From contig NZ_JHWJ01000001.1 in assembly GCF_000687555.1 (NCBI RefSeq), forward strand, positions 372,001 through 436,000: a DNA stretch of 64,000 nt, given 5' to 3'. The notes under the pieces were generated by a model. The model made no database searches and was not told the DNA's origin. It saw nothing but the letters and a program-made list of their open reading frames with translations. Of this stretch, positions 1-8,484 are shown one piece after another. How positions within the stretch are numbered: position 1 is the first letter of the stretch; each line of letters begins with the position of its first letter. The DNA comes from [Clostridium] aerotolerans DSM 5434 (lineage in GTDB: Bacteria; Bacillota; Clostridia; Lachnospirales; Lachnospiraceae). Made by a program: the position numbers and the translations under genes.

Positions 1-1447
1 TGCCGTATAGATTACCTGGCACAGCACATGTAAGCTGATACCCTGGTGCTGCAATATCTGGCTTTATCTGCCCGGTCCTTGTATAACCTCTGCTGGAGGT
101 AGGAAGAATGCTGTCGTTATCTTGATTATAGGCAGTGACCGTCAAAGTGTGTCTTGTGTTTCCAGGTGCGGTAATGGTCGTATCCGGGTTAGAATTTAAG
201 AAAAAGGTTCCATTTGATAAAAGGTCCCCGGAAGGGAGCCAGGAATGGAAGGAAAAAGGTTCATTTTCAGTTGCCTGGATGCGTAGATACCAGATTCCGG
301 GAAGAGGATTATTAAAACGCAGAAGAATCATCTGATCTCCAGTTTGTTCTTCAAAGATCGTGTTATTTACGTAGATGGTAGTCTGGTTGAAAATGAAAGT
401 AAATCTCCTGCACTGGTTCAAGGTGGGATAGATGGGCTGTGTGGATTCCCGGTTTGGAGAAGATATATCTATGGTAAGTCTGGCTGGCGAAAAGGACCAG
501 ATTTCCAGAAAGAACATGGTGTCCTCCTCACCGATTCTGAGCTCCACATCATTATAGAACGGAGGAGCGGCAGTAGAATTGAAATAATGCCTCTGATTAT
601 TTCCTTCATTCCCTGCGGATACAGAGACTCCATTGCCGGGCAGAAGGGTAAGATGGTCAAGATAATCACTTAATGGCCCTCGTCCAGTATGCCCACCTTG
701 GCTGGTGCCCATAGCGATGCATATGACCACGGGGCGATTAAGGCGTGCTGCCACCGTTATAGCATACCGGGAACCCAGGATCAGATCAGACTCCTGATAA
801 CATACTTTATTTTGAGGCACAAAAAAGATAGATTTTAAGCTTTCTTTCGCCTCTTTTAACTTAACGATAATATATTCAGCCTGGGGAGCAACTCCCCGGA
901 AGGATTGCTCTTCATCAGGAGTGCCTGCCAGAATGCTGGCGATAGCAGTTCCGTGACCATTGGTATCCGTTGTGGGAACAATGGAAAGAGGGTCTTCCGC
1001 GTTTAATGCTGTATTAATTTCATCCCTGCTGTATTCAGATCCAAAGGTAAACTCTTCAGGAATGGTCCCGGTTTGCACGGTCTGATCCCAGATGGATACA
1101 ATCCGTGTGGTCCCATCGCTGTTTCTGAATGCCGGATGCCTGTAATCAATGCCGGTATCAATAACAGCCACTAACACTCCGCTTCCGAAAAAGGCAAGGT
1201 CAGGATTATTCTGTACCGCATTAACACCAGATTTTTCAAGGCTGACAGTGGAAGTCTGGGTAAACAAATATGGAAAACTGCTGTAAGAATGACGTCCTAA
1301 ATCACAGGGGTTTGGGGTTCCAATGGGAATATGAAGCAACGAGTTTTGACGGTTCAAATAAGTAATGTTGTCACCCGTATCGTAAGTGGGAGCCAAAGCT
1401 GTAGTGATCATTAAGTCGTAGTAACCATTATCTAGAATTTTGGACAA
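1..1447 (-). CDS. S8 family (subtilisin-like) serine protease, 3' end cut by window edge
   Basis: I translated this reverse-strand frame by eye; it stays open from a TTG start at 1447 to base 1. A strong G-rich ribosome site lies about 6 bases before the TTG. The catalytic Asp is in VAVIDTGIDYRHP, the catalytic His in NGHGTAIASI, and the oxyanion-hole Asn region reads SAGNEGN. A long insertion follows, and the frame reaches KPDIAAPGYQL just before the edge. The catalytic Ser motif (GTS) should come next, so it lies outside the window. The layout resembles Csp-like S8 peptidases of clostridia. I see no signal peptide, so the location is uncertain. It is not in an obvious operon with the amidase behind it. 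Confidence 0.9.
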   Translation of the reverse strand, partial: MSKILDNGYYDLMITTALAPTYDTGDNITYLNRQNSLLHIPIGTPNPCDLGRHSYSSFPYLFTQTSTVSLEKSGVNAVQNNPDLAFFGSGVLVAVIDTGIDYRHPAFRNSDGTTRIVSIWDQTVQTGTIPEEFTFGSEYSRDEINTALNAEDPLSIVPTTDTNGHGTAIASILAGTPDEEQSFRGVAPQAEYIIVKLKEAKESLKSIFFVPQNKVCYQESDLILGSRYAITVAARLNRPVVICIAMGTSQGGHTGRGPLSDYLDHLTLLPGNGVSVSAGNEGNNQRHYFNSTAAPPFYNDVELRIGEEDTMFFLEIWSFSPARLTIDISSPNRESTQPIYPTLNQCRRFTFIFNQTTIYVNNTIFEEQTGDQMILLRFNNPLPGIWYLRIQATENEPFSFHSWLPSGDLLSNGTFFLNSNPDTTITAPGNTRHTLTVTAYNQDNDSILPTSSRGYTRTGQIKPDIAAPGYQLTCAVPGNLYG

Positions 1448-1507
1448 AATTAACCCCCCTGCCAATTTAGCAAAGTATATGCTATATCTTATGCAGAGGG
1501 GCTTAGA

Positions 1508-2455
1508 TTATGAGTTTTGGCTGCCTGTTTGTGGGGCAGCCGCAGCTGGTCCTGAAGATCCATTGACAGGTGCTCCTTCCACTGGAGGTACCTGAGCTGC
1601 TTCTGTGCTTGGGGTAAAGGTTGATTTACCGGCTTTCTTTAAATATTCTATAATTCCCTTGGCATCGGCTTCTCCAAGGGCTTTGTAAGACTCCTCAGTG
1701 GAGAGATAAGAGGTTAAATCGCTGGTGTGATTAATAAATCCGTGCTCAATGATAAATCCTCTGATGCCATACATCTGGGAGTAACGAGGAATTGCATAGT
1801 AATCCGCCAGGCTTCCATCCGGGAACATGGTTCCATTTTGAGAATCTCTAAGGATCAGCCCTCTGTTATGAAGCCCTATTGAGCTGAGCTGTCCTAAAAT
1901 AGTATTGGCGGCTTCCTGGGACTGAAGAGCAAGCTCGTTGTTGAAGCGGCCTGTTTTCGGTGCCATGGAGCTTACTCCATAGGCATTTTTAGTTACTCCA
2001 TTGCCTGGAGCTGAATCCACATGCTGGCTGACAAAGAGATCCGCATGGACAGAAGCCGCAAATGCTGCTCTTTGTTCTAACGGAACGGTTTTTTCCACGC
2101 TGTCCTTTGTCAGATAGACTGCATAATCCGTATTCTCTTCCAGATACTTCTTTGTATAGGTAGAAATTTTCATATTGATTTCATCTTCGTAATACTTGAC
2201 ACCGTTATATTCAAAATTGCATCCGGAATAATGTCCGTCAACTTTGCCATGACCTGGATCTAAAACTACCACCAGCTTTGAAGAACGATTGGCGCCTGGC
2301 CCGATTTCCGGCCCGCTTATTTTTGTAATTGGAGGAGCAAACGCTGGCCCTGTTTCCTCTTCCGCATATGCGGTAGAAATGGCTGTAGTGGAGATAATAG
2401 TTGCCAGTAATAAGGCACTGGCAGAGGCCGTTAATACGTTTTTAAAATTGATCAT
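1508..2455 (-). CDS. N-acetylmuramoyl-L-alanine amidase (Amidase_3), secreted
   Basis: This is a 315-residue exported zinc amidase that would cut the amide bond between muramic acid and the stem peptide. Residues 1-31 form a signal peptide ending in TAYA. The Amidase_3 domain runs from about 61 to 272. Its zinc site shows as DPGHG (His69), a Glu in the YYEDEIN segment (90-92) and SQHVDS (His145). The catalytic Glu is in IIEHGF (Glu237). A Pro/Ala/Gly/Ser-rich tail (about 280-315) ends the protein, with no SPOR, LysM or choline-binding repeats. It is transcribed divergently from the dus gene. The role may be in cell separation, sporulation or germination; the sequence does not say which. Confidence 0.93.
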   Translation of the reverse strand: MINFKNVLTASASALLLATIISTTAISTAYAEEETGPAFAPPITKISGPEIGPGANRSSKLVVVLDPGHGKVDGHYSGCNFEYNGVKYYEDEINMKISTYTKKYLEENTDYAVYLTKDSVEKTVPLEQRAAFAASVHADLFVSQHVDSAPGNGVTKNAYGVSSMAPKTGRFNNELALQSQEAANTILGQLSSIGLHNRGLILRDSQNGTMFPDGSLADYYAIPRYSQMYGIRGFIIEHGFINHTSDLTSYLSTEESYKALGEADAKGIIEYLKKAGKSTFTPSTEAAQVPPVEGAPVNGSSGPAAAAPQTGSQNS

Positions 2456-2596
2456 GACAGATCCTCCCGAATATTAGCATTTTATCTCATATTATAGCAC
2501 TCCTGGAAAGAATTTGTAAATGGTCTTCTTTGATTTCTTTCCCTGTTATGATAAAATGGAATCGTTGAAAAAAAGCAGGAGAGTGAGGCTTATAAA

Positions 2597-3544
2597 ATGA
2601 AATATTATTTCGCACCTATGGAGGGGATCACCGGGTACATTTACCGGAATGCCCACCGTAAGTATTTTAAGGATATAGATGTGTATTTTACTCCCTTTAT
2701 CGTACCGACCCAGCACCGGATATTTTCTTCCAGAGAGAAAAATGATTTTCTGCCGGAGCACAATCAGGGTCTGGAAGTCATTCCTCAGATTCTTACGAAT
2801 AAGTGGGAAGATTTTATATGGGCAGCAGGTGAGTTAAAGCAGTACGGTTATCAGGAGGTCAATTTAAACTTAGGCTGTCCGTCGGCAACCGTTGTGTCTA
2901 AGGGGAAAGGCTCCGGTTTTCTCAGTGAGCCGGAAAAACTGGATCATTTTCTGGAAGAGATATTTTCAGCTCTTGATATAAAAATTTCCATTAAAACAAG
3001 AATTGGGAAAGACCATCCCGACGAGTTTTCCCATTTAATGGAAATCTATAATAAATATCCCTTAAGCGAGCTGATTATTCATCCCAGAGTCCAAAAAGAC
3101 TTTTATAGAAATGAGCCAAACCTTGGAGTATTTAAAGAAGCTCTCATTTCCAGTAAAAATCCCCTTTGTTATAATGGAAATTTGTCTGAGAGCAGAGAAT
3201 ATGAAGCGTTTATCCGGGACTTCCCTTTAATCGACCGGGTCATGATGGGAAGAGGACTGATTATGAATCCTGGACTGGCAGGGGATTTTAAACATGGGGA
3301 CAAGCCAGATAAAAAACGATTAAAGGCCTTTCATGATGAGGTGTTGTCCGGGTATGTAGAAATCATTTCCGGAGATAGAAATGTCCTGTTTAAAATGAAG
3401 GAGCTTTGGGCCTATATGATACAGATTTTTGAAGAAGGGGATAAGCATGCAAAAAAAATCCGCAAATCCCAGAACCTGCTGGATTATAAAAACGCAGTAG
3501 ATTCCCTGTTTGAAGAATTAGAATTAAAATCGAACATTTTGTGA
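2597..3544 (+). CDS. dus: tRNA-dihydrouridine synthase family protein
   Basis: This is a 315-residue flavoprotein that would reduce uridine to dihydrouridine in the tRNA D-loop. It opens with the FMN-binding segment FAPMEGITG at residues 6-13. The catalytic Cys94 sits in NLNLGCPS. The barrel continues with SIKTRIG, ELIIHPRVQ, CYNGNL and the phosphate-binding MGRGLIMNPGL. The length matches the Dus family. The ATG at 2597 follows a GGAGAGTGAGG ribosome site, and a TATGATAAAAT-like promoter lies upstream. Which D-loop positions it modifies cannot be told from sequence alone. Confidence 0.9.
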   Translation: MKYYFAPMEGITGYIYRNAHRKYFKDIDVYFTPFIVPTQHRIFSSREKNDFLPEHNQGLEVIPQILTNKWEDFIWAAGELKQYGYQEVNLNLGCPSATVVSKGKGSGFLSEPEKLDHFLEEIFSALDIKISIKTRIGKDHPDEFSHLMEIYNKYPLSELIIHPRVQKDFYRNEPNLGVFKEALISSKNPLCYNGNLSESREYEAFIRDFPLIDRVMMGRGLIMNPGLAGDFKHGDKPDKKRLKAFHDEVLSGYVEIISGDRNVLFKMKELWAYMIQIFEEGDKHAKKIRKSQNLLDYKNAVDSLFEELELKSNIL

Positions 3545-3552
3545 TTGAATAG

Positions 3553-3581
3553 TTGAATTAAACTATATCTTGTGGTATATT
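3553..3581 (+). promoter_or_regulatory. Putative nrdAB promoter with NrdR-like box
   Basis: TTGAAT (3553-3558) and TATATT (3576-3581) are 17 bases apart. The spacer contains AACTATATCTTGTGG (about 3560-3574), close to the NrdR-box consensus (ACACTATATATTGTGT-like). A clear second box at the usual helical spacing is not visible. Confidence 0.5.
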
Positions 3582-3647
3582 CTTATAATACATCTGATAA
3601 CAGTTATTGGTATTAATTTATATATGACAGAATGGCGGGAATGATCT

Positions 3648-5906
3648 ATGGATATAAGAGACAAAAACAAAGAGCTTTTACAATTATTTCAAGATGTACC
3701 GGCGCTTTTAGCAGTGCTACAGGGCATTGAGGAAAAATGGCAGGCCCCTTCCTATGGCCTTGTTCATTTATATGATAAATTTATGGCATTTTATAAAGGG
3801 GAAGAAACCATATCTGACCGGTTTAAAGTGCTTATTCAGGCAGCCGTGGAGCTGACCACACAGGAAGCACCGGACTGGGAATACATTAGCGCCAGGCTCT
3901 TAATGCTTCAGTTTGAGCTAAGCCTTAATAAAGAGCTGAAGCTGCAGAAGATTGAAAGCTTTTACCAGAAGATATGTGTTCTCACAAAGGAAGAGCTTTA
4001 CGGGAATTATATACTGGAACATTACTCGAAGGAAGAAATTGACCGCTATGAGGCTTACATAGATCCGTCAAGAAATCATTGCCTTAATTACTCAGGGCTT
4101 GAGCTTCTTCTTAGCCGGTATGTAATCAGAAATCGCCAGAATGTTCCCATGGAAACGCCCCAGGAGATGTTTATGGGCATCGCCATGCATCTGGCTATGG
4201 AAGAGAAGAGCGACCGGGAGGCTTGGGTAAAACGCTTTTATGATATGCTCAGCTCTTTAAAAGTGACCATGGCGACTCCAACACTATCCAATGCCAGAAA
4301 GCCTTATCATCAGCTATCCTCCTGTTTTATTGACACGGTGCCGGATAGTCTTGACGGAATATACCGGAGTATAGACAGCTTTGCCAAAGTAAGTAAATTC
4401 GGAGGCGGCATGGGCCTTTATTTCGGTAAGGTTCGTGCAGCCGGAAGTACCATCCGTGGATTTAAAGGGGCAGCAGGCGGTGTTATTCGCTGGATCAAGC
4501 TTGCCAATGACACTGCGGTAGCCGTAGATCAGTTAGGGGTACGGCAAGGAGCGGTAGCCGTATATCTGGATGCCTGGCATAAAGATCTGCCGGAGTTTCT
4601 CGCCATCAGGACTAACAATGGAGATGACCGTATGAAGGCCCACGATGTTTTTCCTGCTGTCTGCTATCCCAACCTCTTCTGGAAGATGGCAAAGGAGAAT
4701 ATAGAAGGGGACTGGCATCTTATGTGCCCTCACGAGATTCTATCGGTAAAGGGCTGGTCACTGGAGGACTCCTATGGCACTCTGTGGGAGGAACGATACT
4801 TGGACTGTATTAGTGACAGCCGCATTCAGAAACGTGTCATTCCTATTAAAGATATTATCCGCCTCATATTAAAAAGTGCGGTAGAGACCGGAACTCCTTT
4901 TGCCTTTAACCGGGATATTGTAAATGAAGCCAATCCAAATGGACACAGCGGAATCATCTATTGCAGCAACTTATGTACGGAAATTGCCCAAAATATGAGC
5001 GGAGTAGAAGAAGTTGAGCAGCGTTACGAGACCGTAAACGGTGAAACGGTAGTGGTTACCGTTACAAAACCTGGAGATTTTGTGGTATGTAACCTGGCCA
5101 GCCTCTCCCTTGGTAATATTGATCTGGGTGACCCCGAAGAGCTCACTCAGCTTACCAGAAGTGCAGTGAGAGCCCTTGACAATGTCATTGATTTAAATTT
5201 CTTTCCAGTGCCTTATGCAAAGCTTAACAATCTTCGTTACCGTCCCATTGGCCTTGGAGTAAGCGGATATCATCACATGCTGGCAAAGAATCAGATTGCA
5301 TGGGAATCAGAAGATCATCTTAAGTTTGCAGACCGCATTTTTGAGACCATTAATTTTGCTGCGATTGAAGCCAGCAGTGATTTTGCAGCGGAGAAGGGCA
5401 GCTATGAAAGGTATGATGGCAGTGACTGGCAGACAGGAGCCTATTTTTCCAAACGCCGCTATGATTCACCAGAATGGGAACGCCTGCGTAAAAAGGTTGC
5501 TTCCTCTGGTATGAGAAATGGCTGGCTAATGGCGATTGCGCCCACCAGCAGTACCAGTATGATTGCCGGTACGACAGCAGGGCTTGATCCCGTTATGAGC
5601 CGTTACTATCTGGAAGAAAAGAAGAATGGTCTTGTTCCCCGTGTGGCCCCCGACCTGGCACCTGAAACATTTTGGAGATATAAAAATGCCCACTTAATCG
5701 ATCAGAAATGGTCCATTCGGGCCGCTGGTGTCCGTCAAAGGCACGTGGACCAGGCCCAAAGCATGAATCTTTACATTACCAATGATTACACCCTGCGCCA
5801 GGTATTAAATCTTTACATTCTGGCCTGGGAATCTGGGGTAAAGACCATCTATTACGTAAGATCCAAGAGTCTGGAAGTAGAGGAATGTGAAGCCTGCTCC
5901 AGTTAA
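3648..5906 (+). CDS. nrdA: Ribonucleoside-diphosphate reductase, alpha (catalytic) subunit, class I
   Basis: This 752-residue protein would reduce ribonucleotides to deoxyribonucleotides using the radical from NrdB. The redox cysteines are Cys226 (HQLSSCF) and Cys443 in the active-site loop (NLCTEI). The C-terminal thioredoxin-facing pair is CEAC (747-750). The segments KFGGGMG and APTSSTSMIAGTTAG are typical of class I large subunits. A divergent N-terminal helical region of about 140 residues precedes the catalytic barrel. nrdB follows after 52 bases, so the two are almost certainly one operon. Control by NrdR is suggested by the upstream box. Confidence 0.95.
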   Translation: MDIRDKNKELLQLFQDVPALLAVLQGIEEKWQAPSYGLVHLYDKFMAFYKGEETISDRFKVLIQAAVELTTQEAPDWEYISARLLMLQFELSLNKELKLQKIESFYQKICVLTKEELYGNYILEHYSKEEIDRYEAYIDPSRNHCLNYSGLELLLSRYVIRNRQNVPMETPQEMFMGIAMHLAMEEKSDREAWVKRFYDMLSSLKVTMATPTLSNARKPYHQLSSCFIDTVPDSLDGIYRSIDSFAKVSKFGGGMGLYFGKVRAAGSTIRGFKGAAGGVIRWIKLANDTAVAVDQLGVRQGAVAVYLDAWHKDLPEFLAIRTNNGDDRMKAHDVFPAVCYPNLFWKMAKENIEGDWHLMCPHEILSVKGWSLEDSYGTLWEERYLDCISDSRIQKRVIPIKDIIRLILKSAVETGTPFAFNRDIVNEANPNGHSGIIYCSNLCTEIAQNMSGVEEVEQRYETVNGETVVVTVTKPGDFVVCNLASLSLGNIDLGDPEELTQLTRSAVRALDNVIDLNFFPVPYAKLNNLRYRPIGLGVSGYHHMLAKNQIAWESEDHLKFADRIFETINFAAIEASSDFAAEKGSYERYDGSDWQTGAYFSKRRYDSPEWERLRKKVASSGMRNGWLMAIAPTSSTSMIAGTTAGLDPVMSRYYLEEKKNGLVPRVAPDLAPETFWRYKNAHLIDQKWSIRAAGVRQRHVDQAQSMNLYITNDYTLRQVLNLYILAWESGVKTIYYVRSKSLEVEECEACSS

Positions 5907-5958
5907 TGTATAAATCTAAGCAGACAAAGAAACAGGAAAAGGAGTTGGTAAAACCTTT

Positions 5959-7002
5959 ATGGAACAATTAAAGAAACGACCTTTGTTTAATCCGGACGGT
6001 GATATTGATGTAAGGAACCGCCGAATGATTAACGGCAATACCACAAATCTCAATGATTTTAACAATATGAAATACTCCTGGGTAAGTGACTGGTACCGAC
6101 AGGCCATGAATAATTTCTGGATACCCGAGGAAATCAATTTAGGCAGAGATACCAAGGACTATCCCCTGCTTAGTAAGTCAGAGCGGAGAGCTTACGATAA
6201 GATCTTATCATTTCTGGTGTTTTTAGACAGCATACAGACGGCGAATCTACCGGCCATCGGAGAGTATGTGACTGCAAATGAAATCAACCTCTGTCTTTCC
6301 ATCCAGACCTTTCAGGAGGCGGTTCACAGTCAAAGCTACAGCTACATGCTGGATACCATCTGTGAGCCACAGACAAGAAATGAGGTGCTATACCAGTGGA
6401 AAAGCGATCCTTATCTGCTGAAACGCAATACTTTTATCGGGAACCTTTATAACGAATTTCAAAATGACAAAAGTCCTTTTGCTTTTTTAAAGGTAGTGAT
6501 TGCCAATTTCATACTGGAGGGAATTTATTTCTACAGTGGTTTCATGTTCTTTTATAATTTAGGAAGAAATCAAAAGATGACAGGTTCTTCTCAGGAGATC
6601 CGTTATATCAACCGGGATGAGAATACTCATTTGTGGCTGTTTCGCAGCATGATTCTGGAACTGAAAAAGGAAGAACCCCAGCTATTTACCAAGGAATGTG
6701 TGGAAATCTACCGCAGCATGATTCGCGAGGGCTGCGAGCAGGAAATCGAGTGGGGCTGTTATGCCATTGGAGATGAAGTGCCTGGTCTGACGTCTCAGAT
6801 GATTACGGATTATATCAAGTATCTTGGGAATTTACGATGCCATAGCCTTGGCTGGGAACCCGTATATGAAGGCCATGAAAGAGAGCCGGAAAGCATGTCC
6901 TGGGTCAGCCAGTACAGCAACGCCAATCTGATTAAAACAGACTTTTTCGAAGCCAGAAGTACTGCATACGCAAAGAGCAGCGCGCTCATTGACGACTTAT
7001 AA
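5959..7002 (+). CDS. nrdB: Ribonucleoside-diphosphate reductase, beta (radical) subunit
   Basis: This 347-residue ferritin-like protein carries the metal cofactor that starts catalysis. Metal-ligand helices are visible as SIQTFQEAVHSQSY, FILEGIYFYSGF and RDENTHLW, which supply the Glu and His ligands of the class I small subunit. The C-terminal tail that docks into NrdA is present. The start ATG at 5959 lies downstream of a GGAAAAGGAG ribosome site and 52 bases after the nrdA stop. The next feature downstream is tmRNA, with its own promoter. Whether the metal centre is Fe/Fe or Mn-containing cannot be decided here. Confidence 0.95.
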   Translation: MEQLKKRPLFNPDGDIDVRNRRMINGNTTNLNDFNNMKYSWVSDWYRQAMNNFWIPEEINLGRDTKDYPLLSKSERRAYDKILSFLVFLDSIQTANLPAIGEYVTANEINLCLSIQTFQEAVHSQSYSYMLDTICEPQTRNEVLYQWKSDPYLLKRNTFIGNLYNEFQNDKSPFAFLKVVIANFILEGIYFYSGFMFFYNLGRNQKMTGSSQEIRYINRDENTHLWLFRSMILELKKEEPQLFTKECVEIYRSMIREGCEQEIEWGCYAIGDEVPGLTSQMITDYIKYLGNLRCHSLGWEPVYEGHEREPESMSWVSQYSNANLIKTDFFEARSTAYAKSSALIDDL

Positions 7003-7033
7003 CAGGAGATTGAATCCAGCAAAAGCACTGACC

Positions 7034-7062
7034 TTGACAAACAATTTTTTTCGTGTTAATAT
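7034..7062 (+). promoter_or_regulatory. ssrA promoter
   Basis: TTGACA (7034-7039) and TAATAT (7057-7062) are separated by 17 bases. The mature tmRNA 5' end begins about 28 bases downstream. The consensus quality fits a strong constitutive promoter. Confidence 0.7.
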
Positions 7063-7090
7063 GATAATACTCTGTAGAGAGTACCAGTCA

Positions 7091-7429
7091 GGGGCAGTAC
7101 TGGTTTCGACAGGGGCTATGCAGCTGGTGAAGCTATCCGTATGCGATGCGTCAAATGGCAAACCTAAATATAAACGCTAACAATAATAAATTAGCTTTAG
7201 CAGCGTAAGCTGCTTGTCGGCCTTAAGGCACTCACACTTTAAGATCCCGGCATCGACTATGTGAGAAACGACGTGTACAAAGCTTTGAGTACACGGACGT
7301 ATTATGAAGCTACTGAAGCTGTAAGGGTGTCAGTTCCCGTGCAGCGGAGGGAATGTCAATAGACTGACTATGATAGTAGAAGAACAGGGAATTGGTTTTT
7401 GGACACGGGTTCAACTCCCGTCTGCTCCA
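7091..7429 (+). ncRNA. ssrA: Transfer-messenger RNA (tmRNA)
   Basis: The 5' end GGGGCAG (7091-7097) pairs with CTGCTCC (7422-7428), forming the tRNA-like acceptor stem. TGGTTTCGACAGG and the T-arm GGGTTCAACTCCC are the classic tmRNA signatures. The tag frame most likely resumes at GCT 7176, preceded by AAATATAAAC as in other Firmicutes. It encodes ANNNKLALAA and stops at TAA 7206-7208. The hydrophobic LALAA end is the degradation signal recognised by ClpXP-type proteases. The genomic 3' end reads ACTA, so CCA is not encoded and must be added after transcription. Confidence 0.95.
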
Positions 7430-7432
7430 CTA

Positions 7433-7462
7433 AAAAAAGTCTAGCATATGCTAGGCTTTTTT
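7433..7462 (+). terminator. Rho-independent terminator of ssrA
   Basis: GTCTAGCA and TGCTAGGC form a hairpin flanked by an A-run and a T-run, directly after tmRNA. Confidence 0.8.
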
Positions 7463-7604
7463 ATTTTCGTGTTGTATAACGTGTTGTATCATTTGTAAAT
7501 GCTCCTATTTACAGGGGTTCTTTTTTTATAGTTAAAACAAACTATCAAATAGAGCATAATAAAACCTATACAAGTCTACTCAATTATAGATCACAGTACA
7601 CAAC

Positions 7605-7633
7605 TTGACAAAGTCCCTATTAATCGATACAAT
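7605..7633 (+). promoter_or_regulatory. Consensus sigma-A promoter before a leader ORF
   Basis: A perfect TTGACA (7605-7610) is separated by 17 bases from TACAAT (7628-7633). A GGAGGTG ribosome site follows at about 7641, before the small ORF. The preceding 7463-7604 holds only a short hairpin (TGTAAAT/ATTTACA near 7495-7515) and two copies of GTGTTGTAT near 7470-7490. I see no gene there. Confidence 0.65.
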
Positions 7634-7653
7634 GGGGGCGTGGAGGTGACGGA

Positions 7654-7722
7654 ATGATACAATTATTATGTTCTAGAAGTATTGAACATCATAAAAATTC
7701 CATCTCTGTTTTTGATAAATAA
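7654..7722 (+). CDS. Candidate 22-residue leader peptide
   Basis: An ATG at 7654, about 5 bases after GGAGGTGACGG, opens a 22-codon frame ending in TAA at 7720-7722. The peptide starts MIQLLCSRSIEHH. It sits between a near-perfect promoter and a long hairpin ahead of the Rid-family gene, the layout of a translational or transcriptional attenuator. I know no homologue. It could equally be a chance ORF on a leader RNA. The strong ribosome site at the right distance is the main reason for listing it. Confidence 0.45.
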   Translation: MIQLLCSRSIEHHKNSISVFDK

Positions 7723-7784
7723 ATTTCTATCAACGGATAATTATATATTATGTGCAATATATAATGGTAGAAATTATTTTATCC
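7723..7784 (+). promoter_or_regulatory. Hairpin between leader ORF and Rid-family gene
   Basis: ATTATATATT (7740-7749) pairs perfectly with AATATATAAT (7756-7765). An outer pair links ATTTCTATCA (7723-7732) with TGGTAGAAAT (7765-7774 region). GGATAA (7735-7740) could instead pair with TTATCC (7779-7784), so mutually exclusive folds exist. This fits an attenuator but is unproven. Confidence 0.45.
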
Positions 7785-7806
7785 CTAAACAGAAAGGATT
7801 ATTAAA

Positions 7807-8202
7807 ATGAACTATAATGTAGTTAGTAGATTAGATTCCTCAGGAGTGAGTAAAGCAGTAGGGAATTATACTCATATAACAAAAATTGAACCAAATGCGA
7901 CATTTTACACTTTTTCTGGACAAGTCGGAGCAGATTTAGATGGTAACTTTCCTGATGAGTTTAATCAGCAAGTAAATAATACATTTTTAAATATATCTAA
8001 TTTATTAAAGAGTATAGATCTTATCCCGGATAATGTGATTAAAGTTAATATATGGTCAACTGAAACAATAGACTGGAATCATTTTTATAAGGTTTATGAA
8101 AAGTTTTTTGGTACGCCTTATCCTTCTATGACGGTTGCTTATGTTAATGCCTTAGGATTAGAAGAGATAAAATTAGAAATTGAAATATGGGCAGCAAAAT
8201 AA
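7807..8202 (+). CDS. RidA/YjgF-like (Rid family) protein
   Basis: This 131-residue protein spans the whole Rid (YER057c/YjgF/UK114) fold: an N-terminal strand region, FYTFSGQVGADLDG, the NISNLLKSIDLIPDNVIKVNIW segment, and PYPSMTVAYVNALG near the C-terminus. Canonical RidA deaminates reactive enamines and imines using an Arg that follows the Pro in the latter motif (PxR). Here that position is Met108, so standard RidA imine deaminase activity is doubtful and it fits better with one of the non-RidA Rid subgroups. The start follows AGAAAGGATT. It is a single-gene unit with its own terminator. Confidence 0.75.
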   Translation: MNYNVVSRLDSSGVSKAVGNYTHITKIEPNATFYTFSGQVGADLDGNFPDEFNQQVNNTFLNISNLLKSIDLIPDNVIKVNIWSTETIDWNHFYKVYEKFFGTPYPSMTVAYVNALGLEEIKLEIEIWAAK

Positions 8203-8250
8203 TGTGGTTTCATATTCCTGATTAAATATTATAAGAAAATACAATACTAA

Positions 8251-8290
8251 AGAAAACACCTGTCGATTTATGGTCGATAGGTGTTTTCTA
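8251..8290 (+). terminator. Strong terminator after the Rid-family gene
   Basis: AGAAAACACCTGTCGA pairs perfectly with TCGATAGGTGTTTTCT around a short loop, giving an A-run/T-run flanked hairpin that may work in both directions. Confidence 0.75.
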
Positions 8291-8484
8291 TATAACGTGG
8301 TAGCAATATGATAAGTAAAGAAGATATAAATATAGTTAGAGATAATGTAACTTAGTATTGAATCTGTCAAAGAAATATTCGGATTATTTTTTACTGTTTA
8401 ATTAACTTGTAAAATTACTCTGCCAAATCTATAATATAGATAATAATTAGAATGGAGATGGGCGTATTGGAGGTAAAGAATAAT

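Noticed and set aside
344-673. Forward-strand open frame of 109 codons
   Set aside because: It is antisense to the protease domain of the reverse-strand S8 peptidase, which has clear catalytic motifs.
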